Part shown: piece after piece, positions 1-6,780 of the stretch | Position numbering within the stretch: the stretch's first letter is position 1 | Layout of the letters: each line of letters begins with the position of its first letter | Origin: Candidatus Poseidoniales archaeon | GTDB taxonomy: Archaea > Thermoplasmatota > Poseidoniia > Poseidoniales > Poseidoniaceae | Reading direction: 5' to 3' | Length of the DNA stretch: 9,269 bases | NCBI GenBank assembly: GCA_009887135.1 | Contig: QXYA01000139.1 | Coordinates: forward strand, 1 to 9,269 | The notes under the pieces: model-generated | Seen by the model: only the letters and a program-made list of their open reading frames with translations | Told to the model about the DNA's origin: nothing | Databases searched by the model: none | Program-made: the position numbers and the translations under genes

Positions 1-312
1 CTTAGAACAGATTCACTAAAGACGAGAGAAGAGCACAAAGAGTCTATCCAAGAACGCGTTGTGAATTACATATCCGGCGAAGAATTTTCATTCGTTATGA
101 CGAATATTATGAACGCTTATTCAGAGTTTGGTGAATCAATTAGAAAGGAAGAGCAGTATATGAAAAAGCAATGGAAGGCAAGAAAAGAACGGCTACAAAC
201 GGTAGTTGACTCTATGGCAAATATGCTTGGGACGCTAGAAGGAATCGGTGGTGCTCAATTCAGTCTTCCTGGATTTGACCGCCCACAACTTGAAGGCCCC
301 GAGGATGACTGA
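1..312 (+). CDS. DUF2130-family protein, C-terminal fragment (5' truncated by window edge)
   Basis: The frame is open from base 1 to a TGA at 310-312, so this is the last 103 codons of a longer gene. The GTG at 61 is just an internal valine codon, because in-frame coding continues upstream of it. The visible part is a charged helix-rich stretch (V-V-N-Y-I-S-G-E-E-F, then a Lys/Arg/Glu-rich segment) followed by a short tail containing G-T-L-E-G-I-G and ending in acidic residues. This matches my memory of the C-terminus of DUF2130 proteins, whose long coiled-coil N-terminal part would lie outside the window. The family has no firmly established biochemical role that I know of. The following gene is on the same strand but 135 bp away, so co-transcription is doubtful. 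The family call rests on pattern memory of the C-terminus only. Confidence 0.7.
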   Translation, partial: LRTDSLKTREEHKESIQERVVNYISGEEFSFVMTNIMNAYSEFGESIRKEEQYMKKQWKARKERLQTVVDSMANMLGTLEGIGGAQFSLPGFDRPQLEGPEDD

Positions 313-346
313 TTTTCTATAAGATTCGAGTTCTCAATAGCATTTT

Positions 347-360
347 AATTGATTGCAATT
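347..360. repeat. Short A+T-rich inverted repeat downstream of the DUF2130 gene
   Basis: AATTG (347-351) and CAATT (356-360) form a perfect 5-bp inverted repeat with a 4-base spacer, preceded by a TTTT run. It lies in the 135-bp gap between the DUF2130 stop and the flippase start. It could be part of a terminator or an operator, but so short an A+T-rich repeat is also expected by chance. Confidence 0.2.
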
Positions 361-396
361 TGATACCGTCTCTTGTGGGCTGATACAGACAACCGA

Positions 397-404
397 CATA
401 TCAT
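397..404 (+). promoter_or_regulatory. Possible TATA-like element for the flippase gene
   Basis: The A+T-rich ACATATCA at 397-404 is about 45-50 bp before the ATG at 448. Archaeal TATA boxes are centred roughly 26 bp upstream of the transcription start, so initiation would fall near 423-428 and leave a leader of about 20 nt. No purine-rich Shine-Dalgarno sequence precedes the ATG. This is a weak candidate from composition and spacing only. Confidence 0.2.
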
Positions 405-447
405 TTCCACGAAATCGTAAGGGTTCTCTCAAACCCCTCAAGACATT

Positions 448-2007
448 ATGGAGAAGTACAATGGGTGTTCAGTCCCCCAGTACACTCGCTACCCATTGAT
501 TCATGCATCTTCAACGTCTGGAAGCATCATGCAGCATGCTCCGCGTCGCCCTTCTTTTGGTCGCGATAGCGTCTGGTTGAGTGCTGCAGATATCATTGCG
601 GTCTTTCTCGCTCTCGTTGGACAGTTGCTCCTTGCTCGAGCATTACTTGCTGAGTACTATGGCCTTCTCATCATCGCTCTTGATCTATTTGCAACACTCT
701 TTCTTCTTCTCGATTTGGGTTTACCAACCCTCCTTGCTCGTGATGGTCCAAGAAAACCTTCATCAATTTGGTCTGGAATGATTCAAATTTATCGTTTACA
801 GATTATTGCGGCTCTTCTCTTTGCGCCCCTTGCTTGTGGATTGGTTCTCTACCTGGGTGCTCATGATAGTCTGATGCTTTTAGCTGCTGTAATCGCTCTT
901 GTTCATATCGCATCATACGCGCCTAGGACTGCTTTACGAGCCTCTGGAGATGCTCGATTTGAATCGATTACGAAAGTTGTGGAACGTGGCGTAACTACTG
1001 TTGGATATGGGGCTCTCTATTACGCATCTTCAACTGATGTTGTCTGGTATGCGCTTGTCTTTTTGATCGGTGCAAGCGTTGGGTGCTTGCTTGCGTTATG
1101 GGGCGCATATCGAGTCGCAAATGTGAATCAGGTTAAGAAAACAGAATTCAAAGAATTAGGATCAATTTGGGAGAATAAGAAATCACTCCTCATCGCAGCC
1201 CTTCCTTTTGCGATTACATTGGGCGTCTTACCGTATGTTATTCGAATAGAGAAATTCATTCTTTCAGTTGAATTAGGACTTGAAGAAGTAGCACTGTTTC
1301 ACGTTGCCCAACTTGCTTGGCTTGCAGGGCTACTTATCCCTCAAGCGATGAGATCCGCCTTACTTCCCGTCCTTGGTGCTTCTCGTGACGATGAAACGCT
1401 CTACAACGGGCATCTCAATCGAGTTGAATCCATCGCTTTTGGCTTAGTGCCGATTGGATTGGTTTCAGGGGCAGGTATTGTTACACTCTTGCTTCCAATT
1501 GCATTTCCATCTGAATATTTTGATGGTAGCCTTGGCGCTTCAGCTCAAGACATCTTCATGCTTTTACTCGCAGGTTGGGCTATGACCGTACTGAGTGTTC
1601 CCTCCTACACATCTCTACAAGCAGGAACTCGACCTTGGAGATTTACCAGTCTCATCGCTCTTGTTGTGATCATGGCAACACTGATTGGATGGTTTTTGAT
1701 CAATTGGGGAGCTGATAGGAGTGTTGGAACCGCTCTTGAGATGGCTGCTTATGCTTCGGTCGCTTCGACATTCATCATGCTATTTGCAGGCATTGGTTTG
1801 AGTCAGAGATGGAGCGAATTCAAGAGTCGAGGTCTGCAATGGGTTCTGACTGTTGGACTTGTCTTTGTGACGTGTTTTGCGCTCTCTGAACGGTCTTGGT
1901 GGGCGCTTTCAGGACTTCCATTATTCATTCTTCTTCCTCAAGCCCTTGAAGCAATGAAGACCACTGTTGGCTTACAGATTCCTGAGAAAACTTCCGAGGT
2001 AGAGTGA
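448..2007 (+). CDS. Polysaccharide/oligosaccharide flippase, Wzx-like (MOP superfamily)
   Basis: This is a 519-residue polytopic inner-membrane protein. I count about 12-14 hydrophobic segments, at roughly residues 42-62, 70-95, 115-138, 141-158, 180-220, 246-266, 280-300, 328-352, 367-388, 398-420, 430-452, 462-479 and 484-500. The first segment is preceded by a G-R-D-S-V-W motif and followed by L-L-A-R-A-L-L and Y-Y-G-L, typical of the first helix pair of O-antigen/teichoic-acid flippases. Length and topology fit Wzx-type export of lipid-linked glycans, with a glycosyltransferase as neighbour. The ATG at 448 gives a 41-residue hydrophilic lead-in. The ATG at 529 (residue 28) lies closer to the first helix and is a credible alternative, and neither has a clear ribosome binding site. 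The last 83 bp overlap the convergent glycosyltransferase gene. The substrate cannot be read from the sequence. Confidence 0.8.
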   Translation: MEKYNGCSVPQYTRYPLIHASSTSGSIMQHAPRRPSFGRDSVWLSAADIIAVFLALVGQLLLARALLAEYYGLLIIALDLFATLFLLLDLGLPTLLARDGPRKPSSIWSGMIQIYRLQIIAALLFAPLACGLVLYLGAHDSLMLLAAVIALVHIASYAPRTALRASGDARFESITKVVERGVTTVGYGALYYASSTDVVWYALVFLIGASVGCLLALWGAYRVANVNQVKKTEFKELGSIWENKKSLLIAALPFAITLGVLPYVIRIEKFILSVELGLEEVALFHVAQLAWLAGLLIPQAMRSALLPVLGASRDDETLYNGHLNRVESIAFGLVPIGLVSGAGIVTLLLPIAFPSEYFDGSLGASAQDIFMLLLAGWAMTVLSVPSYTSLQAGTRPWRFTSLIALVVIMATLIGWFLINWGADRSVGTALEMAAYASVASTFIMLFAGIGLSQRWSEFKSRGLQWVLTVGLVFVTCFALSERSWWALSGLPLFILLPQALEAMKTTVGLQIPEKTSEVE

Positions 2008-3022
2008 TTGGATTTTCAATCCAATTTATTTCGAGTGCGGATTCGCAGGCGTCAGCAAGTAACTCTGGTGTTGCTTCATCAATGACGAGAGAAGTTGGGA
2101 GATATGTTCCTACATCGCCGACGTTCGTTGAAACGACAGGTGTACCACAGAGAATCGACTCTCTGGCAACGAGAGGTCCAGATTCTCGATGAGAGGTGAT
2201 CAGCGTAAGATCTGCGACAATCATTCTGTCCCAAACGATACTACGTGGTTGTTGCTTTAGTGTCGTCATTCCAACAATCCATCCACGATGTTCGAGAATC
2301 TCGCCTGTTTGAAGCGCGAGTAAATTGTTCTTTTCGGGGCGCCGAGGATCAGAAGGGAACAGAATATCGATTGCCTCTCTTCTCCACCTTCCCTTCCATG
2401 GTTTCATTGGACGAGCCCACTCAGCATTCATTTCAGAGTGACAAGGGATGACAAACGAAGCCTTTGGTAAGACATTCTTTTGCTCTGAAGACCGCTTCAA
2501 TCCTTGGCTGACAAAGACCATGTTATCAGCAGATTCCATCATCGAACGGATTCTTTTCCCGATAGTTGAATGATCAAGGCCAACATCAACATCATGGCCA
2601 TGAACAACACCGGTCCAAGGGACCTTCCATCGCTTTGCGAGGGACTTTGCAAGTTCTCCAACCGGCCAAAGTGTATGGCAAATAATGTGTTCTGGGCGCC
2701 AAGTTCCGAGCCAAGATTCGATGGCTTTCTTCCGATTACGTATACTTCTTGAGGTAAGGGAAGGATATGGGTGGTCAGAGAGAGCAATGAACCGCGGAGA
2801 GAGGATTTCAAATCCATTATGTTCAAATTTCTTAGGTGATTTTGCAACACCTGTCAGTGTTGAGCGACGTTGTTCCATGTACTGGAGCATACGCGGTAAA
2901 GGGTTGACGATACGCACATCATGCCCTGAGTCACGTAGGAGTTGTGCATGGTCTGCTACGAATGTACCTCTTGCAGCATTTGTTGGAAGCGGGTGAAGCA
3001 ATGTCACCAACAGGATTCGCAT
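1925..3022 (-). CDS. Glycosyltransferase family 4 (GT-B fold, group 1)
   Basis: This 365-residue protein probably transfers a sugar from a nucleotide-sugar to a growing glycan on the cytoplasmic face of the membrane. The N-terminus (M-R-I-L-L-V-T, then R-G-T-F-V, residues 1-22) is a GT-B Rossmann start with the acceptor-side glycine loop. H-G-H-D is at 141-144, F-P-S-D-P-R-R-P-E-K-N at 222-232, and the donor-site E-x7-E motif lies at E280 and E288, followed by C-G-T-P-V-V-S-T-N. I place the start at the ATG at 3022. A TTG one codon upstream is also open, but the ATG has a GTGAT Shine-Dalgarno-like site a few bases before it. It starts 8 bp after the rpe stop, so the two are probably co-transcribed. 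Its 3' end overlaps the flippase gene on the other strand. The family call is firm; sugar and acceptor are unknown. Confidence 0.85.
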   Translation of the reverse strand: MRILLVTLLHPLPTNAARGTFVADHAQLLRDSGHDVRIVNPLPRMLQYMEQRRSTLTGVAKSPKKFEHNGFEILSPRFIALSDHPYPSLTSRSIRNRKKAIESWLGTWRPEHIICHTLWPVGELAKSLAKRWKVPWTGVVHGHDVDVGLDHSTIGKRIRSMMESADNMVFVSQGLKRSSEQKNVLPKASFVIPCHSEMNAEWARPMKPWKGRWRREAIDILFPSDPRRPEKNNLLALQTGEILEHRGWIVGMTTLKQQPRSIVWDRMIVADLTLITSHRESGPLVARESILCGTPVVSTNVGDVGTYLPTSLVIDEATPELLADACESALEINWIENPITLPRKFSQESVSQQWSSLLQGLEEEE

Positions 3023-3030
3023 CAAATCAC

Positions 3031-3705
3031 TCAGACATTGAGGGCTTCATGAAGCGTTGTAAGGTTGTCAGCAACACTCCCTCGATCATTGAAGAGCCCT
3101 GAACCGACCACTGCGTTGGTAACGCCCCATTCTCTCAACATAGCAATGTTGTGTGTCTTGACGCCACCATCGATTTGTAATTGCACATCACGTCCACCAG
3201 TAGCGACTTGTTCATCGATAGCTTTGCGGAGTTTACGGATCTTAGCCTCAACAGTTGGAATGAACGATTGTCCTCCAAAGCCAGGATTAACGCTCATAAT
3301 TAGAACGAGATCAACATCAGGAAGGACTTCCAAAGCAATGTCAACGGGTGTTGCTGGATTCAGAACGATTCCAGCCCCTGCACCTGCTTCTCGAATTGCG
3401 TGAAGGAGTCGATGAAGGTGCGTGACGGCTTCAACATGGACAGTGAGATGATTGCAACCAGCATCGATGTAATCTTGATACATGGTTTCAGCATTCTCAA
3501 TCATCAGATGAGCATCGAATACAGGGCCATCTCCCAAGTGCTTTCGTAGTTGCTTGATGACCGGTGGGCCAAAGGTAAGATTCGGGACAAAGTTTCCGTC
3601 CATAACATCGAGATGAAGCCAATCAAGTCCAGCAGAAACGGCTTCTTGACAAGCATTTCCTAGGGCTGCAAGGTCTGCTGTTAGAACACTTGGTGCGATG
3701 ATCAT
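3031..3705 (-). CDS. rpe: Ribulose-phosphate 3-epimerase
   Basis: This cytoplasmic TIM-barrel enzyme interconverts D-ribulose 5-phosphate and D-xylulose 5-phosphate in the non-oxidative pentose phosphate pathway. At 224 residues it has the usual family length. The metal-binding and catalytic set is intact: A-P-S at 4-6, H31 and D33 in H-L-D-V-M-D-G (31-37), H66 in A-H-L-M-I, and D179 in I-D-G-G-V. The phosphate-binding loop V-N-P-G-F-G-G-Q-S-F is at 139-148. The start is the ATG at 3705, with a purine-rich AGAGGG a few bases upstream. It sits between the uncharacterised 273-aa gene (58 bp upstream) and the glycosyltransferase (8 bp downstream), all on the minus strand. A link to sugar-precursor supply for glycan synthesis is possible but is only inferred from position. 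Confidence 0.96.
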   Translation of the reverse strand: MIIAPSVLTADLAALGNACQEAVSAGLDWLHLDVMDGNFVPNLTFGPPVIKQLRKHLGDGPVFDAHLMIENAETMYQDYIDAGCNHLTVHVEAVTHLHRLLHAIREAGAGAGIVLNPATPVDIALEVLPDVDLVLIMSVNPGFGGQSFIPTVEAKIRKLRKAIDEQVATGGRDVQLQIDGGVKTHNIAMLREWGVTNAVVGSGLFNDRGSVADNLTTLHEALNV

Positions 3706-3763
3706 CGAATCCCTCTTGTCCTTGCCAAGGCCTCGTGCCTCATGAGCATTGTTCTCTTCAATT

Positions 3764-4585
3764 CTACTTCTTTACTACAGAAATGACATCACTCCACACT
3801 CGGGCTGATCCTCTGCGGTAGATATTGTCATGGAATGAGCGTTGCAAATAATGAATGCATCGAGCAAATCGTCCTCGATGGTTGTAGCATCCTGCGAGTG
3901 TATGAATTGGCGTAAAGACCTCTTCGAATGGGAGTTCGGGTCCATCAAATGCAGGGCGTTCACGTTCGACTAACTCGACCGTTCCATCCCATTGGATGTC
4001 ATCAATTGTTGGTGCTTCCATTGTTGTATCATGAAGGACATGGAGTGAACCTTCAGCAAGTTTTGCGGGTTTCCATTTGATCCTTGAGCCATCGCCAAGG
4101 TATTCAATCAGTTGTCGAATTTGAGGTAGCGTTGCAAAGCCAAGGTGTGTTGATTCCCACCACCCTTGCGTTCGAGCTAAGGTGATGTGATGAACGCCAG
4201 GTTGAACCATTCGAGCATCCAATGTATCGTTCCAAGTACGACAGACATCATCTATTCGAACGTTGATGATCGGCATTGGGCCTGCACCGATATCGTACAA
4301 GCGAGACGGATTAGCCAATTCTCCAATCAGAAGAATAAGTCGTCGTTCTTGCATGGACGGAGCGCCGAGTGTGGATAGAATCGAATCGATTGAATCTCCT
4401 GATGAAGATTTCCACTCCGAGACGGTATTCCTTAATTCATCCACTGACATTGACTCTGCTTCGATGGCTTCGGCTTCGATCCAAAACAATTCATCCTCTG
4501 AAAAAATAACAGGTTGTTGCGGTAGAGGTATTGGTGAATTGAGAGGCTCATACGGCCAAAGGCGAGGTGTTGTAGGGAGGCTCAT
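3764..4585 (-). CDS. Uncharacterised 273-aa protein
   Basis: I do not recognise this family. The frame is a clean 273 codons with no signal peptide and no obvious membrane helix, so it is probably soluble. The N-terminal 28 residues are proline-rich. They are followed by an acidic, probably helical stretch (29-60, with E-A-E-A-I-E-A-E) and a hydrophobic segment (about 82-90, L-I-L-L-I-G-E-L). The central part has a V-H-H-I-T-L motif (131-136) and a W-W (142-143). The C-terminal 45 residues are rich in Arg, His, Tyr and Cys (G-C-Y-N-H-R-G-R-F-A-R-C-I-H). Start: ATG at 4585 with GGAAGTGA about 7 bases upstream, a good archaeal Shine-Dalgarno match. It follows the zinc-ribbon gene by 16 bp and precedes rpe, so it appears to be the second gene of a minus-strand operon. 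It is real coding sequence with function unknown. Confidence 0.8.
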   Translation of the reverse strand: MSLPTTPRLWPYEPLNSPIPLPQQPVIFSEDELFWIEAEAIEAESMSVDELRNTVSEWKSSSGDSIDSILSTLGAPSMQERRLILLIGELANPSRLYDIGAGPMPIINVRIDDVCRTWNDTLDARMVQPGVHHITLARTQGWWESTHLGFATLPQIRQLIEYLGDGSRIKWKPAKLAEGSLHVLHDTTMEAPTIDDIQWDGTVELVERERPAFDGPELPFEEVFTPIHTLAGCYNHRGRFARCIHYLQRSFHDNIYRRGSARVWSDVISVVKK

Positions 4586-4601
4586 TGGGATTCACTTCCT
4601 T

Positions 4602-5000
4602 TCATTGAAACAAGGCCTCATGGAGGCATTGTGGACACGTGACCTTGATCGGTCGTTGACTTGGTATGCCTAAGGCAACGCCGCATGCAGGACATAGAAT
4701 TGCTTGGTCGACTTGAGAACGGCGCTCCTTTGCACCATCTGTAGGATCGTATTGGAATCGCATTTGATTCACAGGTATGTTTTGTGCTTGCGTAGGAATC
4801 TGTGGGACTTCCTTACTCGCCACCGGTTGGAATCCAGCCATTGAAGACTGTGGGGTTCCTTTTGAAAATCGGTTTGCGATCGCTTCGACCTCTTCAGGAG
4901 CCATTCCATACTGTTGTGCAACAGATGTAACTTCGAGTTGACGCTCATACCCTTGCAGGCCAGAAATCCGAGTTAGCACATCGACTGGGATTGAACTCAT
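4602..5000 (-). CDS. Small protein with C-terminal zinc ribbon
   Basis: Counting from the ATG at 5000, this is a 132-residue protein. Residues 1-45 look helical and partly resemble a short helix-turn-helix (V-T-S-V-A-Q-Q-Y-G-M, then E-E-V-E-A-I-A-N-R-F). Residues 48-95 are a Pro/Gln-rich linker. The C-terminus is a zinc ribbon with C103-x2-C106 and C122-x2-C125, the knuckles separated by G-I-P-S-Q-R-P-I-K-V. Such ribbons bind nucleic acid or protein partners; which applies here cannot be told. The frame stays open upstream to a TTG at 5156 (184 residues), but that start would overlap the divergent CBS gene, and 5000 is the only ATG in the extension. I prefer 5000 with reservation. It is the first gene of the run zinc ribbon, 273-aa protein, rpe, glycosyltransferase. 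Confidence 0.7.
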   Translation of the reverse strand: MSSIPVDVLTRISGLQGYERQLEVTSVAQQYGMAPEEVEAIANRFSKGTPQSSMAGFQPVASKEVPQIPTQAQNIPVNQMRFQYDPTDGAKERRSQVDQAILCPACGVALGIPSQRPIKVTCPQCLHEALFQ

Positions 5001-5067
5001 ATAACGCCGTTCAACTCTTGTGTATTGAGGTTTGAGGAGTTTTGTTCTCGGAACCTGATTATGGAGT

Positions 5068-5081
5068 TCATATACTGTAAT
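5068..5081. promoter_or_regulatory. Possible shared TATA-like element in the divergent region
   Basis: TTCATATACTGTAA is the most TATA-like stretch in the roughly 149 bp between the zinc-ribbon ATG (5000) and the CBS-protein ATG (5150). Read on either strand it would give leaders of about 50 nt. This only makes sense if the zinc-ribbon gene starts at 5000 and not at the TTG at 5156. The call rests on composition alone. Confidence 0.2.
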
Positions 5082-5149
5082 CCGGAAGGGATAGCCGTAC
5101 AAGCCTTGATATGGGTTACCAGTGGGGCGCAGGACAAGAAGTGTAGGAT

Positions 5150-5626
5150 ATGGCAAGCCTTAATCGACGAAAAACAAGCAACAGCGTACGAAAGCAGTCT
5201 GGTAAAAACAGACTTGATGTTCGTAGACTTACCTGTGAAGAAGTTATGCAAAAACCACGAGCAGTACGTTCCACTGCTTCAATGGCTGATGTCCTTGAAG
5301 CGATGACTATGAAAGAGTTGGATCATCTCTTCATCGTCAATCGTGATGGCGTCCCAATGGGTCGTATTCATGCCATTGATGTCTTGAAACTCATCTCAAG
5401 AAAGACCGTTAATCGTTCAATTGCTTGGATGCATGGTATTGAAGCAAAACAACTCGTTAACATTCCTCCAATGACAGTACGTCTTGAAACACCTCTTCTC
5501 AAAGCAGGGGCACTTATGTTAACTCACGACTTGAATCAAATTGCAGTTGTCAATGATGATGGTGTGCTTGCTGGCGTTGTCAGCCACAGCACGATTGCCC
5601 GACACCTTCCAAAGTTTGTACTTTGA
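5150..5626 (+). CDS. Two-CBS-domain protein
   Basis: This 158-residue soluble protein consists almost entirely of a CBS pair (Bateman module). CBS1 is about residues 29-85 (E-E-V-M at 30-33, H-L-F-I-V-N-R-D-G, then G-R-I-H-A-I-D-V). CBS2 is about 101-157 (I-A-V-V-N-D-D-G-V-L-A-G-V-V-S). Such pairs usually bind adenosine nucleotides or S-adenosylmethionine and regulate a partner enzyme or transporter; the ligand here is not evident. The first 25 residues are strongly basic (R-R-K, V-R-K, G-K-N-R) and precede the domain, so they might contact nucleic acid or simply be a tail. Start: ATG at 5150, with a weak purine-rich AGTGTAGG just before it. The TGA (5624-5626) is followed immediately by the stop of the convergent DUF373 gene. 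No other domain is fused. Confidence 0.85.
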   Translation: MASLNRRKTSNSVRKQSGKNRLDVRRLTCEEVMQKPRAVRSTASMADVLEAMTMKELDHLFIVNRDGVPMGRIHAIDVLKLISRKTVNRSIAWMHGIEAKQLVNIPPMTVRLETPLLKAGALMLTHDLNQIAVVNDDGVLAGVVSHSTIARHLPKFVL

Positions 5627-6745
5627 TCAAATGCCCCAGTAGCGCTCGGATTGAGCCTGCTTGGCTTTCAGTCCCTTGACAATGGTCATAGTAAGCCATA
5701 GTGCAACAATCCAGGCAAGCGGTACGGAGAGAGTGTTTCCAATATTCGTAACGTTGAATTCGTAATCATTTCCACTCAGTATATCAATGGCAATTTGAAG
5801 AGCGGTGTTGACGAAGGAGTAGACGACCATGCCAAAGATGCTCAAAACAAGCAACTGGCCTGAGAAACTTCCGCGCTTCAATCGCAAAAGCATGAATCCA
5901 GCTGTTGAAGTGAGGAAAGCAATAACAATCCAAGCTAGGGAAGAATTTGCAACTTGCATCCATAGAATCGATGTTGTTTCAGTATCGACGAGATCATCGA
6001 ATGTTTGCCATCCCTCAGCACCTGCAAAGATTGCACTGAAGACAGTTGCAGTCCATAAGAGAGAGGAAAACATAGCAGCATCTGCGTTATCTCGCATTTC
6101 CTGAACAACTCGATTGACAGTTGTTTCGATACCAGCACCTTTTGCGAATATGAACAAACCGAGCAGCAATGGAAGGGCACCAATGACAATGCCGCCAATC
6201 TCATTTGGCAGCATAATACCCAGGCCAAAGATTGCAAGAACCAATCCAAATGGAATCATGAACTTGGCTCTCCATTTTGGATCTTCGAGCGCCTTTACGA
6301 TGTAATAGTATGTCCCTTCAATACCCTTTGATTGCTTGACAATGACCTTTTGGACATGGTCGATTCGAACTTGAGATTGAATGATTGGAAGAACAGATTC
6401 ATCTTCTGCTCCATCCGTGATTAAGACAGCCTCATCAGGTTGGAAGGCTGAAACAACCTCCTCTAATTGAGCTGCAATTGCACGGTCTGAACGTACACCG
6501 ACCTTTTCGTCACCGGTAAGGATCGCAACCTCGACTTCATCGTCTTCCCCACCTGTTTCGAGCAGAGAATCGTGCTGAGAGAGAGCGCCAAGAATAGCGT
6601 TAGTATCGCTTTCTTCTGGGTCAGCAATACCAAGCTTGAGAGCAGCAGTAAGTACTTGTCTGCGACCAATGACTGGACCTCGAATCGAGGTTTTGATTCC
6701 AAGATCATTGTCTCGGTCAACAGTCAGGACAAGTACTCGTGTCAT
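5627..6745 (-). CDS. DUF373 family archaeal membrane protein
   Basis: This 372-residue protein has two parts. Residues 1-155 form a soluble, nucleotide-binding-like region with the family's acidic signatures: V-D-R-D-N-D-L-G (9-16), E-S-D-T-N-A (45-50), T-G-D-E-K-V-G (77-83) and T-D-G-A-E-D-E (110-116). The rest holds about six membrane helices, near 161-180, 183-203, 226-245, 262-287, 295-325 and 343-366. This arrangement matches archaeal DUF373 proteins, which have no demonstrated function that I know of. The Asp-rich loops suggest metal or phosphate chemistry, but that is inference. Start: ATG at 6745, preceded by GGGAGAGAA. It lies 35 bp downstream of priL on the same strand, a probable two-gene operon, and is convergent with the CBS gene at zero spacing. 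Confidence 0.88.
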   Translation of the reverse strand: MTRVLVLTVDRDNDLGIKTSIRGPVIGRRQVLTAALKLGIADPEESDTNAILGALSQHDSLLETGGEDDEVEVAILTGDEKVGVRSDRAIAAQLEEVVSAFQPDEAVLITDGAEDESVLPIIQSQVRIDHVQKVIVKQSKGIEGTYYYIVKALEDPKWRAKFMIPFGLVLAIFGLGIMLPNEIGGIVIGALPLLLGLFIFAKGAGIETTVNRVVQEMRDNADAAMFSSLLWTATVFSAIFAGAEGWQTFDDLVDTETTSILWMQVANSSLAWIVIAFLTSTAGFMLLRLKRGSFSGQLLVLSIFGMVVYSFVNTALQIAIDILSGNDYEFNVTNIGNTLSVPLAWIVALWLTMTIVKGLKAKQAQSERYWGI

Positions 6746-6780
6746 TTCTCTCCCTGTTCAATGGTATGCGTTCCTCCACT

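Noticed and set aside
61..312. Treating GTG 61 as the start of an 83-residue protein
   Set aside because: The same frame is open from base 1 and the upstream codons continue the charged helical pattern, so the gene is truncated by the window edge, not small.
421..436. GGGTT/AACCC inverted repeat just before the flippase ATG as an operator or RNA hairpin
   Set aside because: The 5-bp stem with 6-base loop is within chance expectation, and no flanking symmetry extends it.
2685..2996. 103-codon plus-strand open frame opposite the glycosyltransferase gene
   Set aside because: It lies wholly inside the GT4 gene, whose motifs are clear. Its translation is Cys/Arg/Ser-rich with no family resemblance, as expected of an antisense shadow.
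3065..3403. 112-codon plus-strand open frame opposite rpe
   Set aside because: It is fully covered by rpe, which has an intact catalytic set. The Pro/Ser/Thr-rich translation is a typical shadow.
3706..3763. GAGGC repeats and an AGGC/GCCT pairing in the gap upstream of rpe as a possible hairpin or terminator
   Set aside because: The stem is only 4 bp and no poly-T tract follows on the minus strand. The gap is only 58 bp between co-oriented genes, so nothing supports termination there.
4263..4673. 136-codon plus-strand open frame bridging the 273-aa and zinc-ribbon genes
   Set aside because: The minus-strand frames have good start sites and, for the zinc ribbon, a recognisable domain. The plus-strand translation has no motif and crosses their junction.
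5025..5306. 93-codon plus-strand frame overlapping the start of the CBS gene
   Set aside because: It reads out of frame through the CBS domain, whose family motifs are in the other frame.
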